Source of the DNA: Chromatocurvus sp046260765
GTDB lineage: Bacteria > Pseudomonadota > Gammaproteobacteria > Pseudomonadales > Halieaceae
Reading direction: 5' to 3'
Length of the DNA: 64,000 nt
NCBI GenBank assembly: GCA_046260765.1
Contig: JBHEOO010000001.1
Location: 1-64,000 of the forward strand
The translations under genes and the position numbers were made by a program. Positions 52,616 through 60,306 of the stretch are shown piece by piece; the first letter of the stretch is position 1; each line of letters begins with the position of its first letter. Under the pieces are notes generated by a model. The model saw nothing but the letters and a program-made list of their open reading frames with translations, searched no databases and was not told the DNA's origin.

Positions 52616-53286
52616 AATTCGCCTCCGGCGCGCAGGAATTCATCGCGACTGATGGGCTGGAAGCGCACGCGATCACCCACCGAGACCGGCATACTCGGGT
52701 CCCTGTCGGGATCAAACATGCGCAGCGGGCAGCTGCCAATAAGGTTCCAGCCGCCGGGTGACACCGCCGGATAAACCGCCGTCTGTCGGTCAGCGATGGC
52801 CACGGCGCCGCGGGGCACCCGCTGACGAGGTGTTTTCAGGCGCGGGGTTTTCAGGCGCTCGTCCAGCTCCCCGAGGTAGGCAAACCCCGGCGCAAAACCG
52901 ATGGCGTACACGCGATACTCGGTGGAACTATGGAGATCGATAACGTCGCTGACGGACAATCCGGCGCGGGAGGCGACGTCTTTCAGGTCGGCGCCACTTT
53001 CCTCGCTGTAGTAAACGGGTAGTTCCACGCAGCGTCCGCTGTCGTCGTCACTGTCACCGTCAAGCGTCAGTCCTCTGATGCAGTGGCGCACGTGCATGTG
53101 GTCTGTGGCCAGGGCGTCATACACCACGAGCAGAGACGCGTATGAAGGGATCATGTCGATCAGATGCTCCCCAAGCGCATCCGGCAGGGCGGACGCCAGC
53201 GCCCTGACCCTCGCCGCAACCTCCTTACCCGGTGCATCACCGAGATAGACAATCAGCGCATTTTCACCGGCCGTGTGAATTTTCAC
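52612..53286 (-). CDS. pxpB: 5-oxoprolinase subunit PxpB (KipI-like)
   Basis: The 224-residue protein is KipI/AHS1-like: I-P-S-Y-A-S-L-L-V, VELPVYYSEESGADL, IGFAPGFAYLG and TAVYPAVSPGGWNLIG. It works with PxpC as the two halves of a carboxyltransferase-like unit. The GTG at 53286 overlaps the pxpA stop by four bases and starts the family-like V-K-I-H-T-A-G-E-N-A-L-I; the open frame further upstream overlaps pxpA and is not used. In Bacillus subtilis the homologue KipI also inhibits the KinA kinase, but the adjacent pxpA and pxpC point to 5-oxoprolinase. Confidence 0.92.
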   Translation of the reverse strand: MKIHTAGENALIVYLGDAPGKEVAARVRALASALPDALGEHLIDMIPSYASLLVVYDALATDHMHVRHCIRGLTLDGDSDDDSGRCVELPVYYSEESGADLKDVASRAGLSVSDVIDLHSSTEYRVYAIGFAPGFAYLGELDERLKTPRLKTPRQRVPRGAVAIADRQTAVYPAVSPGGWNLIGSCPLRMFDPDRDPSMPVSVGDRVRFQPISRDEFLRAGGEL

Positions 53287-54023
53287 GAGACAGCCCGCTG
53301 GTCTACCAGTGCGCGAATCTCTCGGATCGCCGCAATACCCTCCAGGTTGTCGCCGTGCACACACAGTGTGTCTGCGTCCAGTGACAGGCGCTTTCCGCTG
53401 TCGGTCGTTACGCAACCGGTCTCCAGCAGGTATGCGACCTGTTCGAGCATGCGCTCCCGGCTGTGCACAGCGCCGGGGAGACGGCGTGACAGCAGGTGTC
53501 CGGCGTCGTCGTAGCAGCGGTCTGCAAAGGCTTCGAACAGCAGCTCCAGGGAGTGCTCTGCAGCGGCTTCACGGTGGCGCGCCTGTTCCGATGTGGCCAG
53601 CAACATCAGCTTCAGCGGCCGGTGGTAGCTGGCGACGGTCGCCATGAGTGTATCCCGAATCGCTGTATTGGCCATCATGTCGTTGTATAGCGCACCGTGG
53701 GGTTTTACATATTCGATGCTCGTGCCCGCGCTGGCCGCCATGCCATCGAGTGCGGCGATCTGGTAGAGCACACTGCTGCGAAGCTCGTCTCCCGACAGCT
53801 GCATGGAGCGTCGGCCAAAGCCCACAAGATCAGGGTAGGCCGGATGCGCGCCGATGCGCACACCGTGCTCCTGCGCCAGGGTGATGGTCTGACTCATGGT
53901 TACCGGATCGCCGGCGTGAAAGCCGCAGGCGACGTTGGCGAGATCTATGTGTGGCATGACAGCGACGTCCATGCCCATGCGCCAGCTGCCGAAGCTCTCG
54001 CCCAAATCACAGTTCAAAAGCAT
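53283..54023 (-). CDS. pxpA: 5-oxoprolinase subunit PxpA (LamB/YcsF family)
   Basis: PxpA is the LamB/YcsF-type subunit with a TIM-barrel-like fold. The 246-residue product starts M-L-L-N-C-D-L-G-E-S-F-G and has the diagnostic A-N-V-A-C-G-F-H-A-G-D-P, RIGAHPAYPDLVGFGRR and Y-V-K-P-H-G-A-L-Y-N. The ATG at 54023 has AGGA about nine bases upstream. It is 16 bases after the DUF1445 gene and overlaps pxpB. Confidence 0.94.
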   Translation of the reverse strand: MLLNCDLGESFGSWRMGMDVAVMPHIDLANVACGFHAGDPVTMSQTITLAQEHGVRIGAHPAYPDLVGFGRRSMQLSGDELRSSVLYQIAALDGMAASAGTSIEYVKPHGALYNDMMANTAIRDTLMATVASYHRPLKLMLLATSEQARHREAAAEHSLELLFEAFADRCYDDAGHLLSRRLPGAVHSRERMLEQVAYLLETGCVTTDSGKRLSLDADTLCVHGDNLEGIAAIREIRALVDQRAVS

Positions 54024-54039
54024 GCTGTTGTTCCTGATG

Positions 54040-54825
54040 TCAGAGAATCGCCAGCTGGCTGTTGCGCAGGTCGGTGACAAGCATGCAGCCGGGGCTGTGG
54101 GTAATCGCAAACGGCAGACGCGCATTTTCGAGGGCGACCTGTGGCGTTACGCCACAGGCCCAGAATACAGGCATTTCGCCGTTTTTCATGGTGACGGCAT
54201 CGCCGAAATCGGGTCTGGACAGATCGCCGATCCCTATGCCCGAGGGGTCCCCCAGGTGCACCGGCGCGCCGTGAACCGAGGGAAAGCGTGTGCAGATCTG
54301 TATCGCACGGATTGCATCTGCGGCCACAAAAGGACGCATGCTGACCACCATGTTACCGGCGAAGGGGCCGGCAGGGGTGCAGCGTGTGTCGGTGCGGTAC
54401 ATGGGAACATTGACGCCCTCACTGACGTTGCGTACGTCCAGACCGTCGGCGAGCAGCGCCTCCTCGAAGGAAAATGAACATCCCAGGGCGAACACCACCA
54501 GGTCATCGCGCCACAGCGGATCGATATCGGCAATGTCGTCACCAGCCTTGCCGTCCTCGAAAACGCGGTAGCGCGGAACGTCGTGGCGGATGTCGATGTC
54601 GCCCAGGGTTGGCAGCGTCGGGTCGCCCGGCGCCGGATTCATTGCTATCAGCGGGCAGGGTCGCGGATTCGCCTGGCAGAAGCGCAGGAAATCGTGCGCG
54701 TGAGCCTGCGGCAGTATCACCAGATTGCACTGGACAAAGCCGGGGGCGAGGCCCGAGGTATTGCCCTGGTGCTCGCCGCTGCGGATCCGGGCGCGGATGG
54801 TGTGTGGACTGCGGGTGTCGGGCAT
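54040..54825 (-). CDS. DUF1445 (YcsI-like) protein, N-terminal half of D-glutamate cyclase
   Basis: The 261-residue protein belongs to DUF1445, annotated as putative hydro-lyase and forming the N-terminal domain of mammalian D-glutamate cyclase DGLUCY. Visible blocks are the N-terminal T-S-G-L-A-P-G-F-V-Q-C-N-L-V-I-L-P, the F-A-L-G-C-S-F-S-F-E-E-A-L motif, R-N-V-S-E-G-V-N-V-P-M-Y-R-T and a C-terminal M-P-V-F-W-A-C-G-V-T-P-Q with I-T-H-S-P-G. It is first in the eight-gene operon behind a palindromic promoter. Conversion of D-glutamate to 5-oxo-D-proline is inferred from the mammalian protein and the pxp neighbours. Confidence 0.82.
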   Translation of the reverse strand: MPDTRSPHTIRARIRSGEHQGNTSGLAPGFVQCNLVILPQAHAHDFLRFCQANPRPCPLIAMNPAPGDPTLPTLGDIDIRHDVPRYRVFEDGKAGDDIADIDPLWRDDLVVFALGCSFSFEEALLADGLDVRNVSEGVNVPMYRTDTRCTPAGPFAGNMVVSMRPFVAADAIRAIQICTRFPSVHGAPVHLGDPSGIGIGDLSRPDFGDAVTMKNGEMPVFWACGVTPQVALENARLPFAITHSPGCMLVTDLRNSQLAIL

Positions 54826-54855
54826 GCGCTCTCCAGCTATACGGGGCGTGATTCA

Positions 54856-54886
54856 GGCCCTATAGTAACGCCTATAAGGCCGTCAA
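54856..54886 (-). promoter_or_regulatory. Promoter and palindromic operator of the D-amino-acid/5-oxoproline operon
   Basis: On the minus strand TTGACG (bases 54881-54886), a 16-bp spacer and TATAGG (54859-54864) form a good sigma-70 promoter, about 35 bp from the DUF1445 start. A 10-bp inverted repeat with one mismatch, GGCCCTATAG (54856-54865) and CTATAAGGCC (54872-54881), covers the -10 and spacer. The gap to the divergent acyl-CoA synthetase gene is only 78 bp, so a protein bound here could affect both. No regulator gene is in the operon. Confidence 0.6.
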
Positions 54887-54903
54887 CGCACGAGGGAACC
54901 AGC

Positions 54904-56463
54904 ATGCCACATCCTAGCATTACCGCAGAAACCTACCCCCACAAGCCCGCCATTATCATGGGGGGCTCCGGCGAGATCGTCACCTACCGGGATCTGGACG
55001 AACGCTCGAACCAGGGTGCGCAGCTGTTCCGGTCGCTTGGACTTGTGCCTGGCGACCACATTGCCATGATGCTGAACAATTGCCGCCAGTTTCTCGAAAT
55101 ATGCTGGGCCGCGCAGCGGGCAGGTCTGATATTCACACCGATAAGCACGCATCTGCAGCAGGATGAAATCGCCTACATCCTGGAAAACTGCGGTGCCAGG
55201 CTGTTTGTTGCCTCGCACGCGCTGGCAGATGTCACCGCGCCCATGCGCGAGCGAGCTAAAGGTGTGGGACACTACCTCATGGTGGATGGTGTCGTAGAGG
55301 GTTTTGAGGCCTGGGAAGAGGCGGTGGATCGCCAGCCCGTGACGCCAATTCACGATCAGGCCAACGGTGTGCCCATGCTGTATTCCTCCGGCACAACGGG
55401 TAAACCCAAAGGCGTGTTCATCGCCCCGCATAGCGATGACGTCAATGCACCGCATCCGCTTGCCGGCTCACTCGGTGTGGCCTTCGGCTTTAGTGAGGAG
55501 ACCGTCTATCTGTCTCCCGCGCCGCTTTATCATGCCGCGCCACTGCACTACAACATGATGGCGCTGTACCAGGGCGGAACAACTGTGGTGATGGAGCAGT
55601 TCGATGCCGAGGAGGCGCTGAGGCTCATTGAAGAACACCGCGCCACGCACAGCCAGTGGGTGCCGATCATGTTCATTCGCATGCTCAAACTGCCGGCAGA
55701 GGTGCGCGAGAAGTACGACGTGTCGAGCATGCAGTTCGCCATCCATGCCGCCGCGCCCTGTCCCGTGGAAATCAAGGAGCAGATGATCGAGTGGTGGGGA
55801 CCGGTTATTGTCGAGTATTACGCCGCCAGCGAGGGTATCGGCGCCACCATTATCGATTCCAAAAGCTGGCTCACGCATAAAGGCTCGGTGGGTCCTGCTC
55901 TGGTGGGGCAGCTACACATCGTAGACGACGAGGGCAGGGAGTTGCCGAGTGGTGAGATCGGTACTGTATATTTCTCGGGGGAGCAGGCATCTTTTCGCTA
56001 CCACGGCGAGCCGGACAAAACCGCGGAGGCTTTCAATGAGCGCGGTTGGGCAACCACGGGGGATCTCGGTTATCTCGACGACGACGGGTTTCTCTACCTC
56101 ACTGATCGCAAGAACTTCACGATTATCAGCGGTGGTGTGAATATCTATCCACAGGAAATTGAAAACCTGCTGATCACCCACGGCAAGGTGGCGGACGTAG
56201 CGGTTTTCGGCCTGCCGCACGACGAGTTCGGCGAAGAAGTGAAGGCCGTGGTGCAGCCGCAGAACTGGGTGGATGCGACAGACGAAGTCGCCATAGAGTT
56301 GATGGAGTGGCTGCGCGAGCGCCTGTCCCACGTCAAGCTGCCACGGTCGCTGGATTTTCATCCGCAGCTGCCGCGCATGGATAACGGCAAGCTCTACAAG
56401 CGGCATCTGGTGGAGGAATATCGCGGCGCGACGCGCTCGGGTGAGAGCCCGGAGGATCATTGA
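54904..56463 (+). CDS. Acyl-CoA synthetase (AMP-forming)
   Basis: The 519-residue adenylate-forming enzyme activates a carboxylic acid to its CoA thioester. It has the P-loop-like A3 motif YSSGTTGKPKG near residue 160, a conserved Y-Y-A-A-S-E-G-I-G block for A5, G-D-L-G-Y-L-D-D-D-G (A7), D-R-K-N-F-T-I-I-S-G-G-V-N-I-Y-P (A8) and a catalytic lysine in D-N-G-K-L-Y-K-R near the end. The ATG at 54904 has GAGGGAAC upstream. It resembles fatty-acid or bile/terpenoid-acid CoA ligases; the chain length cannot be read from sequence. It is divergent from the 5-oxoproline operon. Confidence 0.9.
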   Translation: MPHPSITAETYPHKPAIIMGGSGEIVTYRDLDERSNQGAQLFRSLGLVPGDHIAMMLNNCRQFLEICWAAQRAGLIFTPISTHLQQDEIAYILENCGARLFVASHALADVTAPMRERAKGVGHYLMVDGVVEGFEAWEEAVDRQPVTPIHDQANGVPMLYSSGTTGKPKGVFIAPHSDDVNAPHPLAGSLGVAFGFSEETVYLSPAPLYHAAPLHYNMMALYQGGTTVVMEQFDAEEALRLIEEHRATHSQWVPIMFIRMLKLPAEVREKYDVSSMQFAIHAAAPCPVEIKEQMIEWWGPVIVEYYAASEGIGATIIDSKSWLTHKGSVGPALVGQLHIVDDEGRELPSGEIGTVYFSGEQASFRYHGEPDKTAEAFNERGWATTGDLGYLDDDGFLYLTDRKNFTIISGGVNIYPQEIENLLITHGKVADVAVFGLPHDEFGEEVKAVVQPQNWVDATDEVAIELMEWLRERLSHVKLPRSLDFHPQLPRMDNGKLYKRHLVEEYRGATRSGESPEDH

Positions 56464-56579
56464 TCAGGTCCAGCCCGACCGCTTCCAGGCGGCCTGCACG
56501 CAAACCGCCGATTACCCGGGGGCGTCGGGATTCGCTTACAATATTTCCTTTTTCCTTACAGAAAGTGTTGAGGTAGAAA

Positions 56580-58265
56580 ATGCTCCAGTCCCGCAAACTT
56601 GCGCAGCTTGAACGTCAGATGGCGACGTGCGAGACCTACGACAGCTGGCGAGAGCTTGCATTGAAGCATGACGAGCTCAGCGGTGCCAAACGCTGGCGTG
56701 AAGTGGACCAGACACGACAATACGATTACGGACAGATTCGCCTGCGCCTCGACCGCTTGCGCAGCCTCCGCTCCCGACAGGACTACCAGGGCCTGCTGTT
56801 CAACCTGAACGAAGGCATTCACGGGAACATGGGCGGAATGGGGCGCAGCACCTTGTATCAGCGCGCAAAATTCGGCACCAAACACCTCATAGAACAGTAT
56901 ATCGAGGAGATAGACGACTCCCTTCGATTTATCGCCGATCTCGACAATAGCAAGATTGATGTTCAGGACAAGTTGGATTTTTTCTATCGCGCCAATATCT
57001 GTTTCGGGCGCTCGGCGCTGATGCTCAGCGGTGGCGGTGTTCTGGGTTTTTACCACCTTGGCGTGGTGAAGACCCTGCTCAGCCAGGGTCTTTTGCCTCG
57101 GGTGATTTCCGGCGCCAGTGCGGGGTCGCTGGTTGCGGGCGTGCTCGGATCCTATACGGACAAGGAACTGGAAAAGTTCTTTGATCCCGCGAACGTGCAC
57201 TTTGAGGCAGAGCGGGAAGCCAACGTTTTTTCTCGCATGTTTCTGGGTCGCAGTCCGCAGATTGATGTCGGCGACCTGGTGAAGATCATCAATCGGCTCA
57301 TGCCCGACATGACTTTTCAGGAGGCGTACGAGAAAACAGGCCGCCAGATAAGCATTACCGTGGCACCCGCCGAGACCCATCAGCGCTCGCGGCTGCTCAA
57401 CGCCATCACTTCGCCCAACGTCTACATCCGGTCGGCGGTGATGGCATCCTGCGCCGTACCCGGCGTGTTCCCGCCGGTCATGCTGATGGCCAAGAACGTG
57501 CATGGCGAGGCACAGCCGTATCTGCCGACGCGCAAGTGGGTAGACGGTTCCATCGCCGACGATCTCCCCTCAAAGCGTCTGTCGCGGCTTTACAGCACAA
57601 ATCACTATATTGTGAGCATGGTCAATCCTATTGCCACTCCGTTTTTGAGGGGCGGCAAGCCGCGCAGTCGCGTCGGTGCGGCGCTCGGTTTACTCGGTGT
57701 GGGCATGGGGCGTGAGATGCTCAATTTCTACCGCGGCGTTGCGCAGCAACAGGGCGATAACTGGCCGCGATTCAACTTGCTGCTCAACGGCGTGCACGCG
57801 CTCATGGACCAGGACTACAGCGGTGACATCAATATTGTGCCCAGCTTTCGCTTATACAACCCTGCAAAGATATTGTCTCACCTGTCCGAAAAGGAGCTGG
57901 TCGACCTGATGCGCGGCGGCGAGTTTTCTGCCTTTCCGCAGGTTGAGTCCATTCGCGTGTGCACGCGGATTTCCCGGACCATGGAAGAGATCCTGCACCG
58001 CTTTGAATACGGTGATCTGCGCCCGGAAGGCGACCGCTACCACCGTCCAAGGTCATCGCGCCGCAGGCCCCCGCCCACGCGCTCAGACCGCGAGGCGATG
58101 CGGGAAACCGGATCCCAGCGGCTGGCGCGAAACACCGGCGCCAGCACTGCGAAGGCGCGTGCCCGCAAAAGCGCTGCGGGCAGTGCCAGTGTGCCGAAGA
58201 AAAAGACGCCGCGGGCGACTGGCGCCGGCGGGCGGCGCAGTGCCGGCAAGGGTGAGGCGGCCTAG
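56580..58265 (+). CDS. Patatin-like phospholipase with DUF3336 and a basic C-terminal tail
   Basis: The 561-residue protein has an N-terminal DUF3336 domain (about 1-130; W-R-E-L-A-L-K-H-D-E-L-S-G and Y-D-Y-G-Q-I-R), a patatin domain with the oxyanion block S-G-G-G-V-L-G, the nucleophile Ser180 in G-A-S-A-G and the acid Asp322 in V-D-G-S-I-A-D-D. It is like yeast Tgl3-type triacylglycerol lipases. The last 75 residues (from about 485) are Arg/Lys/Ala/Ser/Pro-rich, resembling histone-like or AlgP-type tails, and are unusual for the family. The ATG at 56580 has GAGG upstream; a TACAAT at 56537-56542 may be its -10. It converges with the crotonase gene. Confidence 0.88.
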   Translation: MLQSRKLAQLERQMATCETYDSWRELALKHDELSGAKRWREVDQTRQYDYGQIRLRLDRLRSLRSRQDYQGLLFNLNEGIHGNMGGMGRSTLYQRAKFGTKHLIEQYIEEIDDSLRFIADLDNSKIDVQDKLDFFYRANICFGRSALMLSGGGVLGFYHLGVVKTLLSQGLLPRVISGASAGSLVAGVLGSYTDKELEKFFDPANVHFEAEREANVFSRMFLGRSPQIDVGDLVKIINRLMPDMTFQEAYEKTGRQISITVAPAETHQRSRLLNAITSPNVYIRSAVMASCAVPGVFPPVMLMAKNVHGEAQPYLPTRKWVDGSIADDLPSKRLSRLYSTNHYIVSMVNPIATPFLRGGKPRSRVGAALGLLGVGMGREMLNFYRGVAQQQGDNWPRFNLLLNGVHALMDQDYSGDINIVPSFRLYNPAKILSHLSEKELVDLMRGGEFSAFPQVESIRVCTRISRTMEEILHRFEYGDLRPEGDRYHRPRSSRRRPPPTRSDREAMRETGSQRLARNTGASTAKARARKSAAGSASVPKKKTPRATGAGGRRSAGKGEAA

Positions 58266-58283
58266 TGAGCCACTAAGCGGCCA

Positions 58284-59048
58284 CTATCGACCCTTCCAGT
58301 TCGGGGCGCGTTTTTCGGCAAAAGCGGTCGCGCCTTCTATTGCGTCCTCGCTGGTGAACACCGACTGCGTGATGTCGTTCTGCTTTTCGAACATGTTGTC
58401 CCGGGTCCAGTCTTCCGCCAGCGCCACCACCTGTTTTGATGCGGCCACCGCAAGGGGGCCGTTCGCAGCGATCGCCTCGGCCAGCGCCGTCGCCTGCTCG
58501 AGTGCCGTTCCTGGCGCTACCACACGATTGATCAGCCCCAGTTCGTAGGCGCGCTCTGCGCTGATGAATTCGCCCGTGAGTGCCATCTCCATGGCGATGC
58601 GCGGTGCTATCTGTTTTGGCAGTCGCACCAGTCCGCCGGCCGCCGCCGCCAGCCCGCGCTTCACCTCGGGAATGCCGAACTTGGCATCGTCTGCCGCAAC
58701 AATCAGGTCACAGCTTATGGCAAGCTCAAAGCCGCCGGCGAGGGCATAGCCCTCAACTGCGGCGATAATGGGCTTTTTCGCCAGGTATTCCACCATCCCT
58801 GCAAAACCTCGTCCTTCCACCACAGGCAATTCGCCCGTGACAAAGGCCTTGAGATCCATGCCAGAGCAGAAGGTGCCGCCAGCCCCGGTGAGTATGGCAA
58901 CGCGCAGACTATCGTCCGCTTCCAGCTGATCAATAGCCGCCGACACGCCCTCGGCGAGCGCGCGATTGGCGGCGTTCTTTGCGGCGGGACGGTTGAGCGT
59001 GATGGTCAGGATGCCGTTCGCTACAGAGGTCAGTACTTCATCGGTCAT
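58284..59048 (-). CDS. Enoyl-CoA hydratase/isomerase (crotonase) family protein
   Basis: The 254-residue protein has the crotonase fold: ITLNRPAAKNAANRALAEG, the oxyanion holes in G-T-F-C-S-G-M-D-L-K and G-Y-A-L-A-G-G-F-E-L-A, and V-K-R-G-L-A-A-A-A-G-G at the position where hydratases carry a catalytic glutamate. That residue (usually E in P-E-x3-G) is present as G-I-P-E-V-K; the second glutamate is not obvious, so isomerase or dehydratase activity is as likely as hydratase. Its gap to the upstream phosphotransferase gene is 10 bases, so the two are an operon. Confidence 0.9.
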   Translation of the reverse strand: MTDEVLTSVANGILTITLNRPAAKNAANRALAEGVSAAIDQLEADDSLRVAILTGAGGTFCSGMDLKAFVTGELPVVEGRGFAGMVEYLAKKPIIAAVEGYALAGGFELAISCDLIVAADDAKFGIPEVKRGLAAAAGGLVRLPKQIAPRIAMEMALTGEFISAERAYELGLINRVVAPGTALEQATALAEAIAANGPLAVAASKQVVALAEDWTRDNMFEKQNDITQSVFTSEDAIEGATAFAEKRAPNWKGR

Positions 59049-59058
59049 ATGATTGTCC

Positions 59059-60084
59059 TCAACGTTGATTGATCAGATCTACGCCAAAGCGCGCCAGCGG
59101 CTCTACCAGGGCGCCCTTGGCCTCTGCTTCCGCGCTGGATGCATTGCCCATCAGGGCGCGCTTTTTCACTCCCTGCAGAATGGCGGCCAGGCGAAAAAAA
59201 CAGAAAACCAGGTAAAAGTTCCAGTTATCGATGCCCTCACGACCGGTGCGCCGACAGTAGGCAGTGATGTACTCATTGTCTTCGGGCAGACCCAGTGACT
59301 GACGATCGACACCCAGCAGTCCGCGCAGTCCCGCATCCCCGGGTAAATGCCAGGCCATGACCTGGTAGGCCAGATCTGCAAGCGGATGGCCCAGGGTCGA
59401 CAGCTCCCAGTCAAGAACCGCGATAATGCGGGGTTCGCTCGCGTGGAACATGACGTTGTCGAGGCGGTAATCGCCGTGTACCAGGCTGACCGCGCCGTCA
59501 TCTTCCGGCATGTGCTCGGGCAGCCATGCCATCAGGACCTCCATCGCATCACTGTGCTCGGTTTCGGAGGCCCGATACTGCTTTGTCCAGCGCGAGATCT
59601 GCCGCGCATAGTAGTTGCCCGGCCGGCCAAAGTCAGTCAGGCCTACACCGTCCACATCGACGCTGTGCAGGGCCGCCAGCACCCGGTTCATCTCGTCATA
59701 CATCGCCGCGCGCTCGGCATTGTCTGGGATCTCTGGCAGCGTCGGGTCCCAGAATACTCGCCCGTCGAGATATTCCATGATGTAGAACATTGACCCGATA
59801 ATGCTCTCGTCCTCGCAAAGCAGGTAGGCACGCGGCACTGGTACGTCGGTGCCCCCGAGTGCGCTGATCACCCGGAACTCCCGATCGACTGCATGCGCAG
59901 AAGCGAGGAGTTCCCCCGGTGGTTTGCGTCTCAGGACGTAATGTCGGCCGTCTGCCGACAGGCGAAAGGTGGGGTTGGATTGCCCGCCGGCAAATTTCTC
60001 TGCGGTCAATGTGCCGCTGAAACCGGGCAGATTCTGCTCCAGGTAGGACTGCAGGCGTTCCGTATCAAGAATCTGAGCGCTCAT
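59059..60084 (-). CDS. APH-like phosphotransferase family protein
   Basis: The 341-residue protein belongs to the choline/aminoglycoside kinase fold found next to acyl-CoA genes (ACAD10-like). The ATP loop has F-A-G-G-Q-S-N-P-T-F-R-L, the catalytic motif is L-V-H-G-D-Y-R-L-D-N-V, and the metal motif A-V-L-D-W-E-L-S-T-L-G-H-P. It does not look like a true antibiotic kinase. The ATG at 60084 has GGAGAAG upstream; an open frame further upstream is antisense to the neighbouring leader. It is co-operonic with the crotonase gene and divergent from the second acyl-CoA synthetase. Confidence 0.88.
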   Translation of the reverse strand: MSAQILDTERLQSYLEQNLPGFSGTLTAEKFAGGQSNPTFRLSADGRHYVLRRKPPGELLASAHAVDREFRVISALGGTDVPVPRAYLLCEDESIIGSMFYIMEYLDGRVFWDPTLPEIPDNAERAAMYDEMNRVLAALHSVDVDGVGLTDFGRPGNYYARQISRWTKQYRASETEHSDAMEVLMAWLPEHMPEDDGAVSLVHGDYRLDNVMFHASEPRIIAVLDWELSTLGHPLADLAYQVMAWHLPGDAGLRGLLGVDRQSLGLPEDNEYITAYCRRTGREGIDNWNFYLVFCFFRLAAILQGVKKRALMGNASSAEAEAKGALVEPLARFGVDLINQR

Positions 60085-60116
60085 CCGCTTCTCCGTCGGG
60101 ATAGTGAAGGAAGGAT

Positions 60117-60131
60117 AACACGCAGTGTGTT
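60117..60131. promoter_or_regulatory. Small inverted repeat in the phosphotransferase leader
   Basis: AACAC (60117-60121), GCAGT and GTGTT (60127-60131) form a perfect 5-bp inverted repeat, 33 bp upstream of the phosphotransferase start. The size suits a TetR-type operator, but no regulator is adjacent and it may be chance. Confidence 0.25.
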
Positions 60132-60225
60132 CGGGGCATCGATCTGGAACAATGACCGGCGGAGGCAAAAAAATGCACTGCAGGTGACAGCGGCCTGGCG
60201 GTCCGCTGAAACCCCGCGGTTGGCA

Positions 60226-60254
60226 TTGAGAACGGTTCTGTCGACCGCTATCCT
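60226..60254 (+). promoter_or_regulatory. Predicted sigma-70 promoter for the second acyl-CoA synthetase
   Basis: TTGAGA (60226-60231), a 17-bp spacer and TATCCT (60249-60254) lie in the 222-bp divergent gap, about 50 bp from the start codon. Confidence 0.5.
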
Positions 60255-60306
60255 CTTCGGTGATAAAACGCCTCTCACTCAATAACACCTTAGTCAGGAG
60301 TTGCGC

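Noticed and set aside
58263..58275. Palindrome TAGTG-AGC-CACTA between the patatin and crotonase genes
   Set aside because: The arms are only five bases, it contains the patatin stop codon, has no T-run and lies between two stops, so there is no reason to call it a terminator or operator.
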